Shown piece by piece: positions 36,101 through 43,362 of a DNA stretch of 46,392 bases (position 1 is its first letter; every line of letters begins with the position of its first letter). A model generated the notes under the pieces. It saw only the letters and a program-made list of their open reading frames with translations. It was not told the origin of the DNA and did no database searches. Where the stretch lies: NCBI RefSeq assembly GCF_018729455.1, contig NZ_JAHHZF010000019.1:1-46392 (forward strand). Direction: 5' to 3'. The translations under genes were made by a program, and so were the position numbers. This DNA comes from Prosthecodimorpha staleyi (GTDB taxonomy: Bacteria > Pseudomonadota > Alphaproteobacteria > Rhizobiales > Ancalomicrobiaceae).

Positions 36101-37046
36101 TTCGGCCGGCCATGATCCGTCCAGCAACCCGTTCCACGACAAGCGGGCGAGCCTGGGCTTCCTCGGCAAGGACAAGGACAAGGACAAGGGCAAGGGCAAG
36201 GGCAAGGACGGCCACGACGACCAGTCCGGTCAGGGCGGTCAGGGGCAGTCCGGTCAGGGTGGCGACATCCGCCACAACCGGCTCCTGAGCCAGAGCCAGC
36301 GCACCGGCGACGACAAGGGACCGAAGGGCCATACCGTGGTCCAGTCGCGCGGCGGATCACTGCATTCGACCGCGGCCAGCGCGGCGGCGACCACCGGGCC
36401 GACCATCGTCCACACCGTCGCGGCGAGCCGCGGCACGACGACGGGTCACTCCAAGGCGGCCAGCCGCGGCGGCCACAGCACGGCGGAAAGCGCTGCGCTG
36501 ACCGGTCCGGTCATCGTGCACTCCAAGGCGGCGAGCCGCGGCCCGATCGTCCACAGCAAGGCCGCCAGCCGCGGTCCGGTGATCGGGCCGAGCCACGATC
36601 ACGGTCCGACCATCGTGCACAGCAAGTCCGCCAGTCGGGGCGGTTCGGGCGGCCATTCGAAGGCGGCCAGCCGGGGTATCACCGGCCCGCAGACCGGCGG
36701 CCACAGCCACGATGCCGGCCCGGTCCATTCGAAGAAGGCCAGCAAGGGCTCCTCGGGCGGCGGCAGCTTCGGACCGGCTCCCTTCGGGGGTGGCGGCGGC
36801 CATGCCAAGAAGGCCTCCAAGGGCTCCTTCGGCGGCGGCAGCAGCGGCGGCGGCGGTGTGCCTTTCGGCGGCGGCGGGCATTCCAAGCAGGCGAGCAAGG
36901 GCTCGTTCGGCGGCGGCCACAGCCATGCGGCACCGTCCGGCTTCGGCGGCTTCTCCAAGCCGCAGAAATCCGGTGGCGGCAGCTTCGGCGGGTTCGGCGG
37001 CGGAGGCGGCCACAGCAAGCCGGCCAGCAAGGGCAAGCTGTTCTGA
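33135..37046 (+). CDS. Large exported repeat protein, function unknown
   Basis: The protein has 1303 residues. An export signal with RRARFR followed by a hydrophobic core ends at VWA-QG (about 42). Residues 60-560 look like a beta-propeller-type domain (LLVSDLETGMIHRLSLDG and similar strand patterns). A proline run (580-585) precedes a DUF11-like beta domain (about 592-690) with extra cysteines. A peptidoglycan-binding-like segment follows (about 722-762: AIQRFERDMRLPQTGRIGPRL). From about 792 the rest is repeats: a 13-residue His/Ser/Arg array, a DKDKGKGK stretch, HSKAASRG copies and Gly-rich HSKKASKG blocks to the C-terminus. The start lies about 13 bases after GAGGA. I do not recognise the whole; surface, matrix or metal-binding roles are possible. 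Confidence 0.8.
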   Translation: MLTTRAEQARAERPPRRARFRTLAIAAGLTALAGLTPPVWAQGGDTTPMRPGEAFLTRFSGTAAGAGGRAMIDLDGTVGSIVDLRNPGFPAQGQHWIDEPQRLPVTARDVGQVYGVALDDQSPPNVYLTATAAFGLHRTEDGRDWLPGQWGPGGAGPGAVWKLDARRNYAPQLLATVTLDGRPNSAAALGNIAFDKAHRQLLVSDLETGMIHRLSLDGRDLGRFDHGVEGRAAYFDVPAGRNAALPPVAFDPASRARIDDCAEGRFTETPACWNIADPRRRIWGLAVRTVGTQRETRLYYAVWSGLPLGAPGFADLPETEKTGTVWSVRLGPDGGFDRSSVRRELEVPEFFVGQDDFRRAGPSWPVADIAFPDCIDQGIMILSERGGLRNLGLDAEEPFATPRESRVLRYEMGEDGAWKAVGRYDVGFSERKPPAVQPFLRAGASGAAAFGYGYDEKGAVDPTRANQSLWMAGDHLCSPEGPCFNPGTGAFDDDSQVHGIQGTPEPAFAELAPNGAFRVYPVKGRVTNPDGPAQSYMIDADVNVDAEGKPNPAELARNDATMIGDIAIWQPCEGQAAAVPPPPPPAEIVRGPVDLWIRKTGFEECDFDGICSFTVTISAIGEGTWVAPIFIRDFIPEGAELVSFTPADPWMCDVIDALFCFRPTVTLQPGEDIVLRIRIRMPEAILVRAPIDLQNCIALEWPFADPDDGPAIQLATRNVLILMGYLQRRELAIEPAIQRFERDMRLPQTGRIGPRLTEALFGGLARMIGDNDPQNDLACAPFRVPPRPPVFDGHSRRDTHRRFGSVEHSRWQTHRRWDSPAHNPWQSHLRWGSVVLPPFDLHDRAETHARWGSVWHSRVRTHRRDGSFPPQHDLRLSHDRFDSFHSLAMSHYRGSSIHKVERSHYRFSSIHGKKESHDRWGSLHDRRETHRRDGSIHARSLSHTKAQSLHALDRSHAKAGSTHGRRESLAAGGFGDQHHTRAQSHFKAASAGHDPSSNPFHDKRASLGFLGKDKDKDKGKGKGKDGHDDQSGQGGQGQSGQGGDIRHNRLLSQSQRTGDDKGPKGHTVVQSRGGSLHSTAASAAATTGPTIVHTVAASRGTTTGHSKAASRGGHSTAESAALTGPVIVHSKAASRGPIVHSKAASRGPVIGPSHDHGPTIVHSKSASRGGSGGHSKAASRGITGPQTGGHSHDAGPVHSKKASKGSSGGGSFGPAPFGGGGGHAKKASKGSFGGGSSGGGGVPFGGGGHSKQASKGSFGGGHSHAAPSGFGGFSKPQKSGGGSFGGFGGGGGHSKPASKGKLF
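35508..36032 (+). repeat. Coding tandem repeat, 13-residue (39-bp) period
   Basis: Residues 792-966 of the large exported protein repeat with a core period of 13. Clean examples are IHKVERSHYRFSS, IHGKKESHDRWGS, LHDRRETHRRDGS, IHARSLSHTKAQS and LHALDRSHAKAGS. The consensus is [IL]H-x4-[ST]H-x-[RK]-x2-S. The earlier units are longer and Trp-rich (THRRWDS, SHLRWGS). DNA copies are diverged, so the array is old rather than freshly amplified. Confidence 0.85.
36408..36677 (+). repeat. Coding repeat, HSKAASRG family
   Basis: Residues 1092-1181 of the large exported protein contain at least six copies or variants of [VG]HSKAASRG, often preceded by GP-x-I-V. Spacers vary in length. It is a distinct repeat class from the 13-residue array but keeps the His-Ser and basic-Ser pattern. 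Confidence 0.85.
36723..37046 (+). repeat. Coding repeat, Gly-rich HSKKASKG family
   Basis: Residues 1197-1303 alternate Gly/Ser/Phe-rich linkers (SFGGG, PFGGGG) with five HSKKASKG-type blocks: VHSKKASKGSS, GHAKKASKGSF, GHSKQASKGSF, a degenerate FSKPQKSGG and the terminal GHSKPASKGKLF. The protein ends on this motif. Confidence 0.85.
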
Positions 37047-37054
37047 GTGAAAAT

Positions 37055-37082
37055 GGCGCCGGACCGGTCGCGATCCGGCGCC
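37055..37082 (+). terminator. Hairpin after the large repeat gene
   Basis: A perfect 9-bp stem GGCGCCGGA/TCCGGCGCC with a 10-nt loop begins 9 bp after the stop codon. It lacks a T-run, so it may work as an mRNA end-protecting stem or a weak terminator. Confidence 0.5.
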
Positions 37083-37104
37083 GCCCCCCGTCCAGGACCA
37101 GGCC

Positions 37105-37145
37105 CCCCGGGCCGGCGACGGCCCCGGGCTGGCGACGGCCCCGGG
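37105..37145. repeat. 17-bp GC tandem repeat, 2.4 copies
   Basis: CCCCGGGCCGGCGACGG (37105-37121) is repeated with one change at 37122-37138 and begins a third time at 37139. Its flanks GCCCCCCGGG and CCCCGGGGGGC are complementary, giving a large potential hairpin followed by a C/T-rich tract. It lies between the two exported-protein genes. Confidence 0.7.
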
Positions 37146-37261
37146 GGGCTTCCTCTCTCTCAGGTGATCGAGGGGACCCGAGCCGGTGCGTTCGGGTCTC
37201 CGGCTCCAATCCGGCGATCGGCCCATGCGCGGCGCCGACGCCCTCGCGATGGTCCCCGCCC

Positions 37262-38299
37262 ATGTGGCTTTCTCGCATGCTTCTCGCCGGAGCCGCCGGC
37301 CTCATCGCCCTGGCGCTCGTTGCCGCCAGCGCCGCCGTCGCGGCCGATGCCCGGCCCGATTGGCCGAAGCTCCACACCAACGAAGAGATGATCGACGACG
37401 CCACGCGGGCGCCGTCGATCGACACCAGGGACCCGCTTGCGGTGCTCGACTTCGTGCTGAAGAGCCTGCCGGCGCGCGTGAAGGTCCATCCGACCGAGAA
37501 CTACTACTATTTCTGGTTCTGGCACGACCACGTCAAATGGGCCGGAAACCTGCGTCTCGACCCGCAGGAACGCGACCGTGGTCTGGTCAACTTCGCCTAT
37601 TTCGAGGATTACACGGAGTGGGCGGCGGAGAGCAGGGTCAACCATCGCCTGCTCGGGGCCGAAGACGGCGTCACCGTCGAGAAGCTGGCGCCACTCGTCT
37701 ACCGGGTCACGTTCCGCGGCACCGCGGTCGAATTCGCGCTCAACGACCTCTCCGAGACCCGTCCGCCGGAGGGATTCCTGCGCCCGACCGAGGTCTATGT
37801 CGGGCCGGTGCTCGACGATTCCGGGCTGCCCTTCTATCTGGTCTGGAACAAGGACCAGAAGCTCTTCCACTATATCCTGAACGAGCAGGCCCCCGCTGCG
37901 GAGGCCTGGCGCGCCTCGCGCATCTCGCCGCGCATCCTGATCGGCAACCGGACCGGCTTCGCGCTCTATCGGGACCGCTACCGCGACCGTAAGATCCTGA
38001 TCGGCATCTATGCCTCCAACGCGGCGGTGAACAATTACTATGACGGTCCGTTCGATCAACTGCCCGACAATTTCATCAAGGACGATACGCTGCACGACGC
38101 CATCCTGGCGCTCGAACCCGGTCTGAAGGGCAAGATCGACCGCTTCGGCAATTCGCCGGGCGGCAAGGAGCGCTTTTTGATCGGCCCCTACATGCAGTGG
38201 CGGACGGAGGAGGATCTCGCCGTCGTCAAGCGCTGCGCGGCCGATCCGAAGATCAAGGGCGAACGCTGGTACGGCTGCTTCGTGATCGAGCGGCAATAG
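37262..38299 (+). CDS. Exported protein of unknown function
   Basis: The protein has 345 residues with a clear signal peptide (MWLSRMLLAGAAGLIALALV..., cleavage near AVAA-DA, about residue 28). The mature part is rich in aromatic residues: ENYYYFWFWHDHVKWAGNLRLD, NNYYDGPFDQLPDNF and IGPYMQWRTEEDLAVVKRC. Two cysteines near the C-terminus (KRC and YGC) may form a disulfide. I do not recognise the family. It follows the repeat protein by 215 bp on the same strand and may be functionally linked, but a hairpin and GC repeat lie between them. Confidence 0.82.
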   Translation: MWLSRMLLAGAAGLIALALVAASAAVAADARPDWPKLHTNEEMIDDATRAPSIDTRDPLAVLDFVLKSLPARVKVHPTENYYYFWFWHDHVKWAGNLRLDPQERDRGLVNFAYFEDYTEWAAESRVNHRLLGAEDGVTVEKLAPLVYRVTFRGTAVEFALNDLSETRPPEGFLRPTEVYVGPVLDDSGLPFYLVWNKDQKLFHYILNEQAPAAEAWRASRISPRILIGNRTGFALYRDRYRDRKILIGIYASNAAVNNYYDGPFDQLPDNFIKDDTLHDAILALEPGLKGKIDRFGNSPGGKERFLIGPYMQWRTEEDLAVVKRCAADPKIKGERWYGCFVIERQ

Positions 38300-38341
38300 C
38301 GCACCGGTATGCGACGGGCATGGTCGTGCGACCGGTACGGT

Positions 38342-38360
38342 CGATCGATCGGATCGATCG
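38342..38360. terminator. Palindrome between convergent genes
   Basis: CGATCGATC and GATCGATCG flank a single G, forming a near-perfect 19-bp palindrome exactly between the stop codons of the exported protein (plus) and norD (minus). It could serve both strands as a 3' stem, though no T-run follows. An ACCGGT inverted pair lies just to its left. Confidence 0.4.
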
Positions 38361-40301
38361 TCACCCGGCCATGTGCCGGTAGAGGCGCGGCAGGGCATCG
38401 ATCAGTTTGCCCGGCCGCCCGACCACCGCGAAGGCATTGGCACCGAAGATGCGCGGGAAATAGCTCCTCGCCTCTCGGTCGATGGTGATGCCGAACACGG
38501 CGATGCCCTTGGCGCGTGCCTCGTCGACCGCCTTGCGGGTATCCTCGATGCCGTAGCGACCCTCGTAGCGGTCGAGGTCGTTGGGCTTGCCGTCGGTCAG
38601 CACGATTAGCAGCCGGCGGCGCTCGCCGCGCGCGGCCAGCCCCGTCGCGGCATGGCGCAATGCGGCGCCGAGGCGGGTATAGTGGCCGGGCTTCAGCCCG
38701 CCGATGCGCGCCCGCACGGCGGCACCCAGCATCTCATCGAAATCCTTGATCCGGTCGACCCGCACCCGGTCGCGCCGCAGCGACGAGAAGGCGAGCAGCT
38801 GGTGCGCGTCGCCGACCGCCGTCAGTCCCTCGGTGAAGGCGACCAGCGCCTGCCGGGCGACCTCGATCACCGGCAGCCCGTCCGCATAGGCTTCGGTCGA
38901 GCGCGACACGTCGACCAGGACCGTCACGGCGAGGTCCCGCGCGGTGTTGCGGACCGACTCGTAGACCCGGTCCGATCCGGCGCCGGTCGCCCTGAGGTCG
39001 GCGAGCGAGCGGACCAGCGCGTCGGTGTCGAGTTCCGCACCGTCGAGCCGCGCGCGCAACCGCTCGCGCCCGCCCGCCAGCGCCTCGAAGCGCCGGCGCA
39101 CGGCCCGGATGCGCCGGGCGGCGGCCGGGTCCAGCGTCCAGCGTCCCTCGGCCGCCGCCTCGGCCGGACCGGCGAGCACGCGGACATGGTCGGGCCGGTA
39201 GACGGCGCGCCGGCAATCCCATTCCGGATAGAGATGGGTGCCGGCGAGCCGGCCGTGGGCGATGTCCTCCGGTGCCAGATCGAGGTCGAAGGCGAGCCGG
39301 GTCGACGCTTTCTTGCGCAGGCGCGCCAGGGCCAGATGATCGTGATCCTCGGCGGCCTTGCGCGCGCTGTCCTCGTCGTCATCCTCCACGTCGCGGTGGA
39401 TGTTCATGAATTCCGCCCAGGTCAGGATCTTCTCGAAGCGATGGGCGACGAACGGATCCGGGCGGTCGACCTGATCGTGCCGGCGCCGCTGCGCCTGCTT
39501 GGCGGCGCCCTCCGGCGTGCGGCCGGTTCCCGGCGTCTCGTCGGCATCGGAAGGGTCCGCGGGTCCGGGAGCCCGAACGGCATCCGGCATGATCTCGCCC
39601 CACAGGATGATCGGGAGAAAGGGGCGGTATCCGACGGGTGCCTTCAGATCCCCGAACCCGCGGTCGGGCGCGAAGACGCAGCCGACGATGGCGGTGTCGA
39701 GCGGCGGCGCGGTTCGGCCGAGAGCGTGGCGGATGGCGGCCTCGACGGCCATCTCGCAGGGCGGCAGGCGGCGGTCCGGGCGCAGCGCCAGGGCGGCGGC
39801 GGCGAGGCGGCGGCCGATGGCGGCGAGGCCCGGAAAGCGGGTTTCGACGGCAGCCGTCACCGCGAGGGCGTGGCGCAGCGCCAGGATGTCGTCGCGCAGC
39901 GGGTCGGGGTCGCGCGATCGCCCGATCGCGGCCCCGGCGACCGCATAGCCGGCGAGCCACAGATAGGCCTGACGGTTCAGCGCGCGGTCGGGAAACTGGG
40001 CGATGCGCGCCGGCAGCAGCAAGGCGTCGCCGGTCAGTCGGGCGCCGGCGAGGCGCTCGTCGTCGCGGCCGAGCCGCTGGGCGAGGCTCAGGCGATGATG
40101 CGAGGTGCGCGCCTCGGCGGCCTTGATCTCGATCGCGTGCGGGCCGCCGAGGCCGCGGAACAGCGGACCGATCGACCCGCGCACGGTCTCGAAGGCGACC
40201 GCTTCGGCCTCGAAGCACGGCAGCGTCGCCCGGCCGGCGAAGACCCGGTGCCAGAGCTTGCCGACCGTCTCTTCCGGTTCGAGCAGGGAATGCCAGTCCA
40301 T
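38361..40301 (-). CDS. norD: NO reductase activation protein NorD
   Basis: The predicted protein has 646 residues. The C-terminal von Willebrand A domain has the MIDAS motif DVSRSTE with later Thr and Asp (LIVLTDGKPND). The N-terminal two-thirds are helical, with an acidic EDDDEDSARKAAED stretch mid-protein. NorD with the MoxR-type ATPase NorQ inserts the non-heme iron FeB into NorB. The ATG at 40301 begins MDWHSLLEPEETVGKLWH, the usual NorD start. It lies 25 bp after norQ and is the last gene of norCBQD. Confidence 0.94.
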   Translation of the reverse strand: MDWHSLLEPEETVGKLWHRVFAGRATLPCFEAEAVAFETVRGSIGPLFRGLGGPHAIEIKAAEARTSHHRLSLAQRLGRDDERLAGARLTGDALLLPARIAQFPDRALNRQAYLWLAGYAVAGAAIGRSRDPDPLRDDILALRHALAVTAAVETRFPGLAAIGRRLAAAALALRPDRRLPPCEMAVEAAIRHALGRTAPPLDTAIVGCVFAPDRGFGDLKAPVGYRPFLPIILWGEIMPDAVRAPGPADPSDADETPGTGRTPEGAAKQAQRRRHDQVDRPDPFVAHRFEKILTWAEFMNIHRDVEDDDEDSARKAAEDHDHLALARLRKKASTRLAFDLDLAPEDIAHGRLAGTHLYPEWDCRRAVYRPDHVRVLAGPAEAAAEGRWTLDPAAARRIRAVRRRFEALAGGRERLRARLDGAELDTDALVRSLADLRATGAGSDRVYESVRNTARDLAVTVLVDVSRSTEAYADGLPVIEVARQALVAFTEGLTAVGDAHQLLAFSSLRRDRVRVDRIKDFDEMLGAAVRARIGGLKPGHYTRLGAALRHAATGLAARGERRRLLIVLTDGKPNDLDRYEGRYGIEDTRKAVDEARAKGIAVFGITIDREARSYFPRIFGANAFAVVGRPGKLIDALPRLYRHMAG

Positions 40302-40326
40302 CGCCGCGCCTCGCCTGTGCCGTTCG

Positions 40327-41193
40327 TCAGCCGAAGACCGCGACGACCAGGTCGCGCAGGCCCTGCTTGACATCCTCGTCGTCGCTCAGCGGCTCGATCA
40401 GCGCGGCCTCGATCGCGTCCTCCAGGCGGGCGCCGTCGCGCACCAGCATGGCGCAATAGACCAGGAGGCGCGTCGAGCAGCCCTCCTCGAGATCCTGGCC
40501 CTTGAGGGCCCGCAGGCGGCCGCCGAGCGCGACCAGCGGGCGGCAGCGGTCGAGGTCGAGGCCGGTCTCGGCAGCGACGATCTCGGCCTCGGCCACGGGC
40601 GGCGGATAGTCGAAGGCGATCGACAGGAATCGCTGGCGGGTCGAAGGCTTCAGTGATTTCAGGAGGTTCTGGTAGCCCGGATTGTACGAGACGACGAGCA
40701 TGAAGTCGTCCGGCGCGGCCAGCGTCTCGCCGGTCCGCTCCAGAGGCAGCAGGCGGCGGTCGTCGGTCAGCGGATGCAGCACGACGGTCACGTCCTTGCG
40801 CACCTCGACGATCTCGTCGAGATAGGCGATGCCGCCCCGGCGCACCGCGCGGGTCAGCGGCCCGTCCGTCCACACCGTCTCGCCGCCCTTGAGCAGGAAG
40901 CGGCCGGTCAGATCGGCGGCGCTCAGGTCGTCGTGGCAGGCGACGGTGTCGAGCGGCAGGCCGAGCCGGGCCGCCATATGGGCGACGAAGCGGGTCTTGC
41001 CGCAGCCGGTCGGACCCTTCAGCAGGAGCGGCAGCCGCAGCCGGAAGGCGCGTTCGAACAGCGCGCATTCCGAACCGATCGGGCGGTAGTAGGGGATTGC
41101 CGGGGTCTGGTCCCCCGCAACGGAGACCGCGGGGCCGGTGGCGGCCCCCGCGGGGGCCGCCTTCGCGTTCTGGAACAGAAGGGGCGCGTTCAT
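40327..41193 (-). CDS. norQ: MoxR-type AAA ATPase NorQ
   Basis: The protein has 288 residues. Walker A is GPTGCGKT (60-67), Walker B is GGIAYLDEI, and VVSYNPGYQ and STRQRFLSIAFDYP mark the MoxR sensor and arginine-finger regions. It drives FeB loading into NO reductase together with NorD. It starts 12 bp after norB. Confidence 0.95.
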   Translation of the reverse strand: MNAPLLFQNAKAAPAGAATGPAVSVAGDQTPAIPYYRPIGSECALFERAFRLRLPLLLKGPTGCGKTRFVAHMAARLGLPLDTVACHDDLSAADLTGRFLLKGGETVWTDGPLTRAVRRGGIAYLDEIVEVRKDVTVVLHPLTDDRRLLPLERTGETLAAPDDFMLVVSYNPGYQNLLKSLKPSTRQRFLSIAFDYPPPVAEAEIVAAETGLDLDRCRPLVALGGRLRALKGQDLEEGCSTRLLVYCAMLVRDGARLEDAIEAALIEPLSDDEDVKQGLRDLVVAVFG

Positions 41194-41205
41194 GTGGGCA
41201 TCCCC

Positions 41206-42561
41206 TCATTCGGCCGGCGTGGCGGCGGGGGCGTCGGGGCCGCGGCCGATCACCTCGGCCCGGCGCGGGACGAGCACGGAATAGAGGAACAGGATGGCGC
41301 CGATCACCACCGCGACGCCGGAGCCGAAGCGCATCTGGTAGAACAGCGCCAACTGGTCCTGCACCTCCATGAAGCCCTGTCCGAGCACGCGCTGCAGATG
41401 GACCTGGACCACGCCGGCGAAGGTCAGCGTGAAGGTCATGAACGACATGGCGCCGGCCATGATCCAGAAGGAGATCATGTTGAGCACCTGGTTGTAGGGT
41501 GCCCGGCCGAGCAGGTGCGGCATGGCATAGGTGATGATCGCCAGGTTCAGGCAGACATAGGCGCCGAAGAAGGCGAGATGACCGTGCGCGGCGGTGACCT
41601 GGGTGCCGTGGGTATAGTAGTTGACGCCGTGCAGGGTGTGCATGAAACCCCAGATGCCGCCGCCGAAGAAGGCCAGCACCGCGCAACCGAGGCTCCACAG
41701 GAGGGCCGCATTGTTGGGATGCTCGCGCCGGCGCTTCCAGACCATCGCGAAGGTGAACAGCACCATGGCGAAGAAGGGCAGGATCTCCAGGCTTGAGAAG
41801 ATCGAGCCGACCCACTGCCAGTATCCCGGCGCGCCGATCCAGTAATAGTGGTGGCCGGTGCCGAGCAGGCCGGTGAACAGCGACAGCGCGACGATGGCGT
41901 AGAGCCACTTCTCGACCACCTCGCGGTCGACGCCGGTCATCTTGAGCATCAGGAAGGCCAGGATGGCCGCCATGACCAGTTCCCAGACGCCCTCGACCCA
42001 GATGTGGACGACATACCACCAATAGAGCTTGTCAACGCCGAGGTTGTCCGGATTGTAGAGGGCGAACAGGAAGAAGACCGCGATGCCCCAGAGCCCCAGC
42101 AGCAGGACGTTGGTGATGGCGGTTTTGCGTCCCTTCAGCACCGTGACGGTGACGTTGAACAGGAAGATCAGCGCCGCCACGACGATGCCGAGCTTGACCC
42201 AGAGCGGCTGCTCCAGGAACTCGCGACCCTCATGGATGCGGAACAGATAGCCGACCACGGCGCCGAGCGTACCGACCACCAGGATGACCAGCTGCAGATA
42301 GGCGAGCCGGGTCGAGTAGATCTCGGTCTCGCTCTCCTCCGGGATCAGATAGTAGGCGGCGCCGAAGAAGCCGAGCAGCAGCCAGACGATCAGCGCATTG
42401 GTATGCAGCATGCGCACGATGTTGAACGGCAGCAATACGGACAGCGTATCCGGCACGATATAGATCCAGCCGGCCAGAAGACCGGCCGTTACCTGGATGG
42501 CGAAGAGCGCGAGGGCGACGGCGAAATAGGCCAGGGCTACCCGCTGGGTTTGATACTTCAT
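41206..42561 (-). CDS. norB: Nitric oxide reductase subunit B
   Basis: The predicted protein has 451 residues and about 12 membrane helices. Heme and FeB ligands are visible: RMLHTNALIVW (heme b His), WYVVHIWVEGVWE (His and Glu of the FeB site), GTGHHYYWIG (two His) and AAHGHLAFFGAYV (heme His residues). NorB reduces two NO to N2O in the inner membrane with electrons from NorC. It is the short, cytochrome-c-dependent form, without the quinol-oxidising N-terminal extension. AGGAGG lies 7 bases before the ATG. Confidence 0.97.
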   Translation of the reverse strand: MKYQTQRVALAYFAVALALFAIQVTAGLLAGWIYIVPDTLSVLLPFNIVRMLHTNALIVWLLLGFFGAAYYLIPEESETEIYSTRLAYLQLVILVVGTLGAVVGYLFRIHEGREFLEQPLWVKLGIVVAALIFLFNVTVTVLKGRKTAITNVLLLGLWGIAVFFLFALYNPDNLGVDKLYWWYVVHIWVEGVWELVMAAILAFLMLKMTGVDREVVEKWLYAIVALSLFTGLLGTGHHYYWIGAPGYWQWVGSIFSSLEILPFFAMVLFTFAMVWKRRREHPNNAALLWSLGCAVLAFFGGGIWGFMHTLHGVNYYTHGTQVTAAHGHLAFFGAYVCLNLAIITYAMPHLLGRAPYNQVLNMISFWIMAGAMSFMTFTLTFAGVVQVHLQRVLGQGFMEVQDQLALFYQMRFGSGVAVVIGAILFLYSVLVPRRAEVIGRGPDAPAATPAE

Positions 42562-42688
42562 GGGACCCTCCTGGTGGTTCGACCGGTACGGATGATCGGC
42601 ATCCGTCCCGGAGGTCAGAACCACGATGTCTTTGACCGAGAGGTCGGGAACGGGACGGCCGGACGGCGTGCGGCCGGGACGGGACCTG

Positions 42689-43141
42689 TCAGCCGGAGAC
42701 GTTCGGCGGCCAGCCCTGTGTGTCGATCTTGGCGGTCCACTCCAGGAAGGCGGCCAGATCGTCCAGCTCCTGATCGGTCAGGTTGAACTGCGGCATCTGG
42801 CGCCGGCCGGGCACGCCGGTCGGCTGCGCCTGCATCCAGGACTTGATCGTCTCGCGCGCGCCGGCCGGGTCCTTGTCGCCGCCGTAGCGGATGAAGACGT
42901 TGCCGAGCTCGGGCGCGAAATAGGCGCCCTCGCCGAGGATCGTGTGGCAGTCGATGCAGGCGTTCTTTTCCCAGACCCGCTTGCCGCGGGCGACCGCTTC
43001 GGTCAGCGGTGCGGACGCCGTGGACTTGGTCACCATGTAGTAGTGACTGTGCGCGGTCAGGCCGGCGAATATCACCAGGAAGACCAGCGATCCCCCATAG
43101 AAGATATTGCGCGCGGCCGATTTGGTGAAGGCGTCGAACAT
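42689..43141 (-). CDS. norC: Nitric oxide reductase subunit C
   Basis: The predicted protein has 150 residues. One N-terminal membrane anchor (about 13-32) holds a periplasmic cytochrome c domain with CIDCH (Cys62, Cys65, His66) and a GRRQMPQFN segment with the Met ligand. It carries electrons to NorB. The ATG at 43141 gives the standard MFDAFTKSAARNIFYGGSL start and follows a G-run. norB begins 127 bp downstream. The usual norE and norF genes are not in the window. Confidence 0.96.
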   Translation of the reverse strand: MFDAFTKSAARNIFYGGSLVFLVIFAGLTAHSHYYMVTKSTASAPLTEAVARGKRVWEKNACIDCHTILGEGAYFAPELGNVFIRYGGDKDPAGARETIKSWMQAQPTGVPGRRQMPQFNLTDQELDDLAAFLEWTAKIDTQGWPPNVSG

Positions 43142-43201
43142 GGGACCCCCGTCATGAGCAATCGGCTTCGACGGGTATCGGCCGGAGGCGGCTCGGCCAC
43201 C

Positions 43202-43215
43202 TTGATTTTTGGTAA
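43202..43215 (-). promoter_or_regulatory. Fnr/Nnr-type site upstream of norC
   Basis: The minus strand reads TTACC-AAAA-ATCAA, closely like the nirS site TTATC-AAAC-GTCAA and at the same distance (61 against 62 bp) from the start codon. A GATACC hexamer is centred 32 bp downstream of the box centre, as in class II Fnr-type promoters. It is the probable norCBQD control site, downstream of the terminator. Confidence 0.6.
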
Positions 43216-43250
43216 GACCTGATGAACGGGCGGGAAGCCGGGGGCGAGAA

Positions 43251-43300
43251 CAAAAAGGCCCGCCGCGATGAGTTCCGTACGGGAACTGCGGCAGGCCTTT
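43251..43300 (-). terminator. Intrinsic terminator upstream of norC
   Basis: On the minus strand, GGCC-x-GCCGC-AGTTCC pairs with GGAACT-GCGGC-GGCC across a 5-nt loop, with one 4-nt bulge and one mismatch. The stem is followed by TTTTT. It is the strongest terminator I see in the window and would stop transcription arriving from the flavoprotein gene or from the perfect Fnr box. Confidence 0.8.
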
Positions 43301-43328
43301 GCTAGGCGGCTCGGGGAGGAAGACCAAG
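43251..43328 (-). ncRNA. Candidate Fnr/NO-controlled small RNA
   Basis: If the perfect Fnr box at 43363-43376 acts as a class II site, transcription would start near 43328 and end at the terminator near 43251, giving an RNA of about 78 nt. Its 5' half holds CUUCCUCCCC, complementary to ribosome-binding sites, ahead of a stable terminator stem, which is the general layout of trans-acting small RNAs. The promoter -10 match is weak (GATCAG). This is inferred and untested. Confidence 0.35.
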
Positions 43329-43362
43329 CGTCTCCTGATCCCACGATTCGCCGGAACCGCAA

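Noticed and set aside
32916-36332. A minus-strand frame of over 1100 codons opposite the large exported protein
   Set aside because: Its composition is the complement of the plus-strand repeats, it has no family motif, and the plus strand has an export signal and ordered domains.
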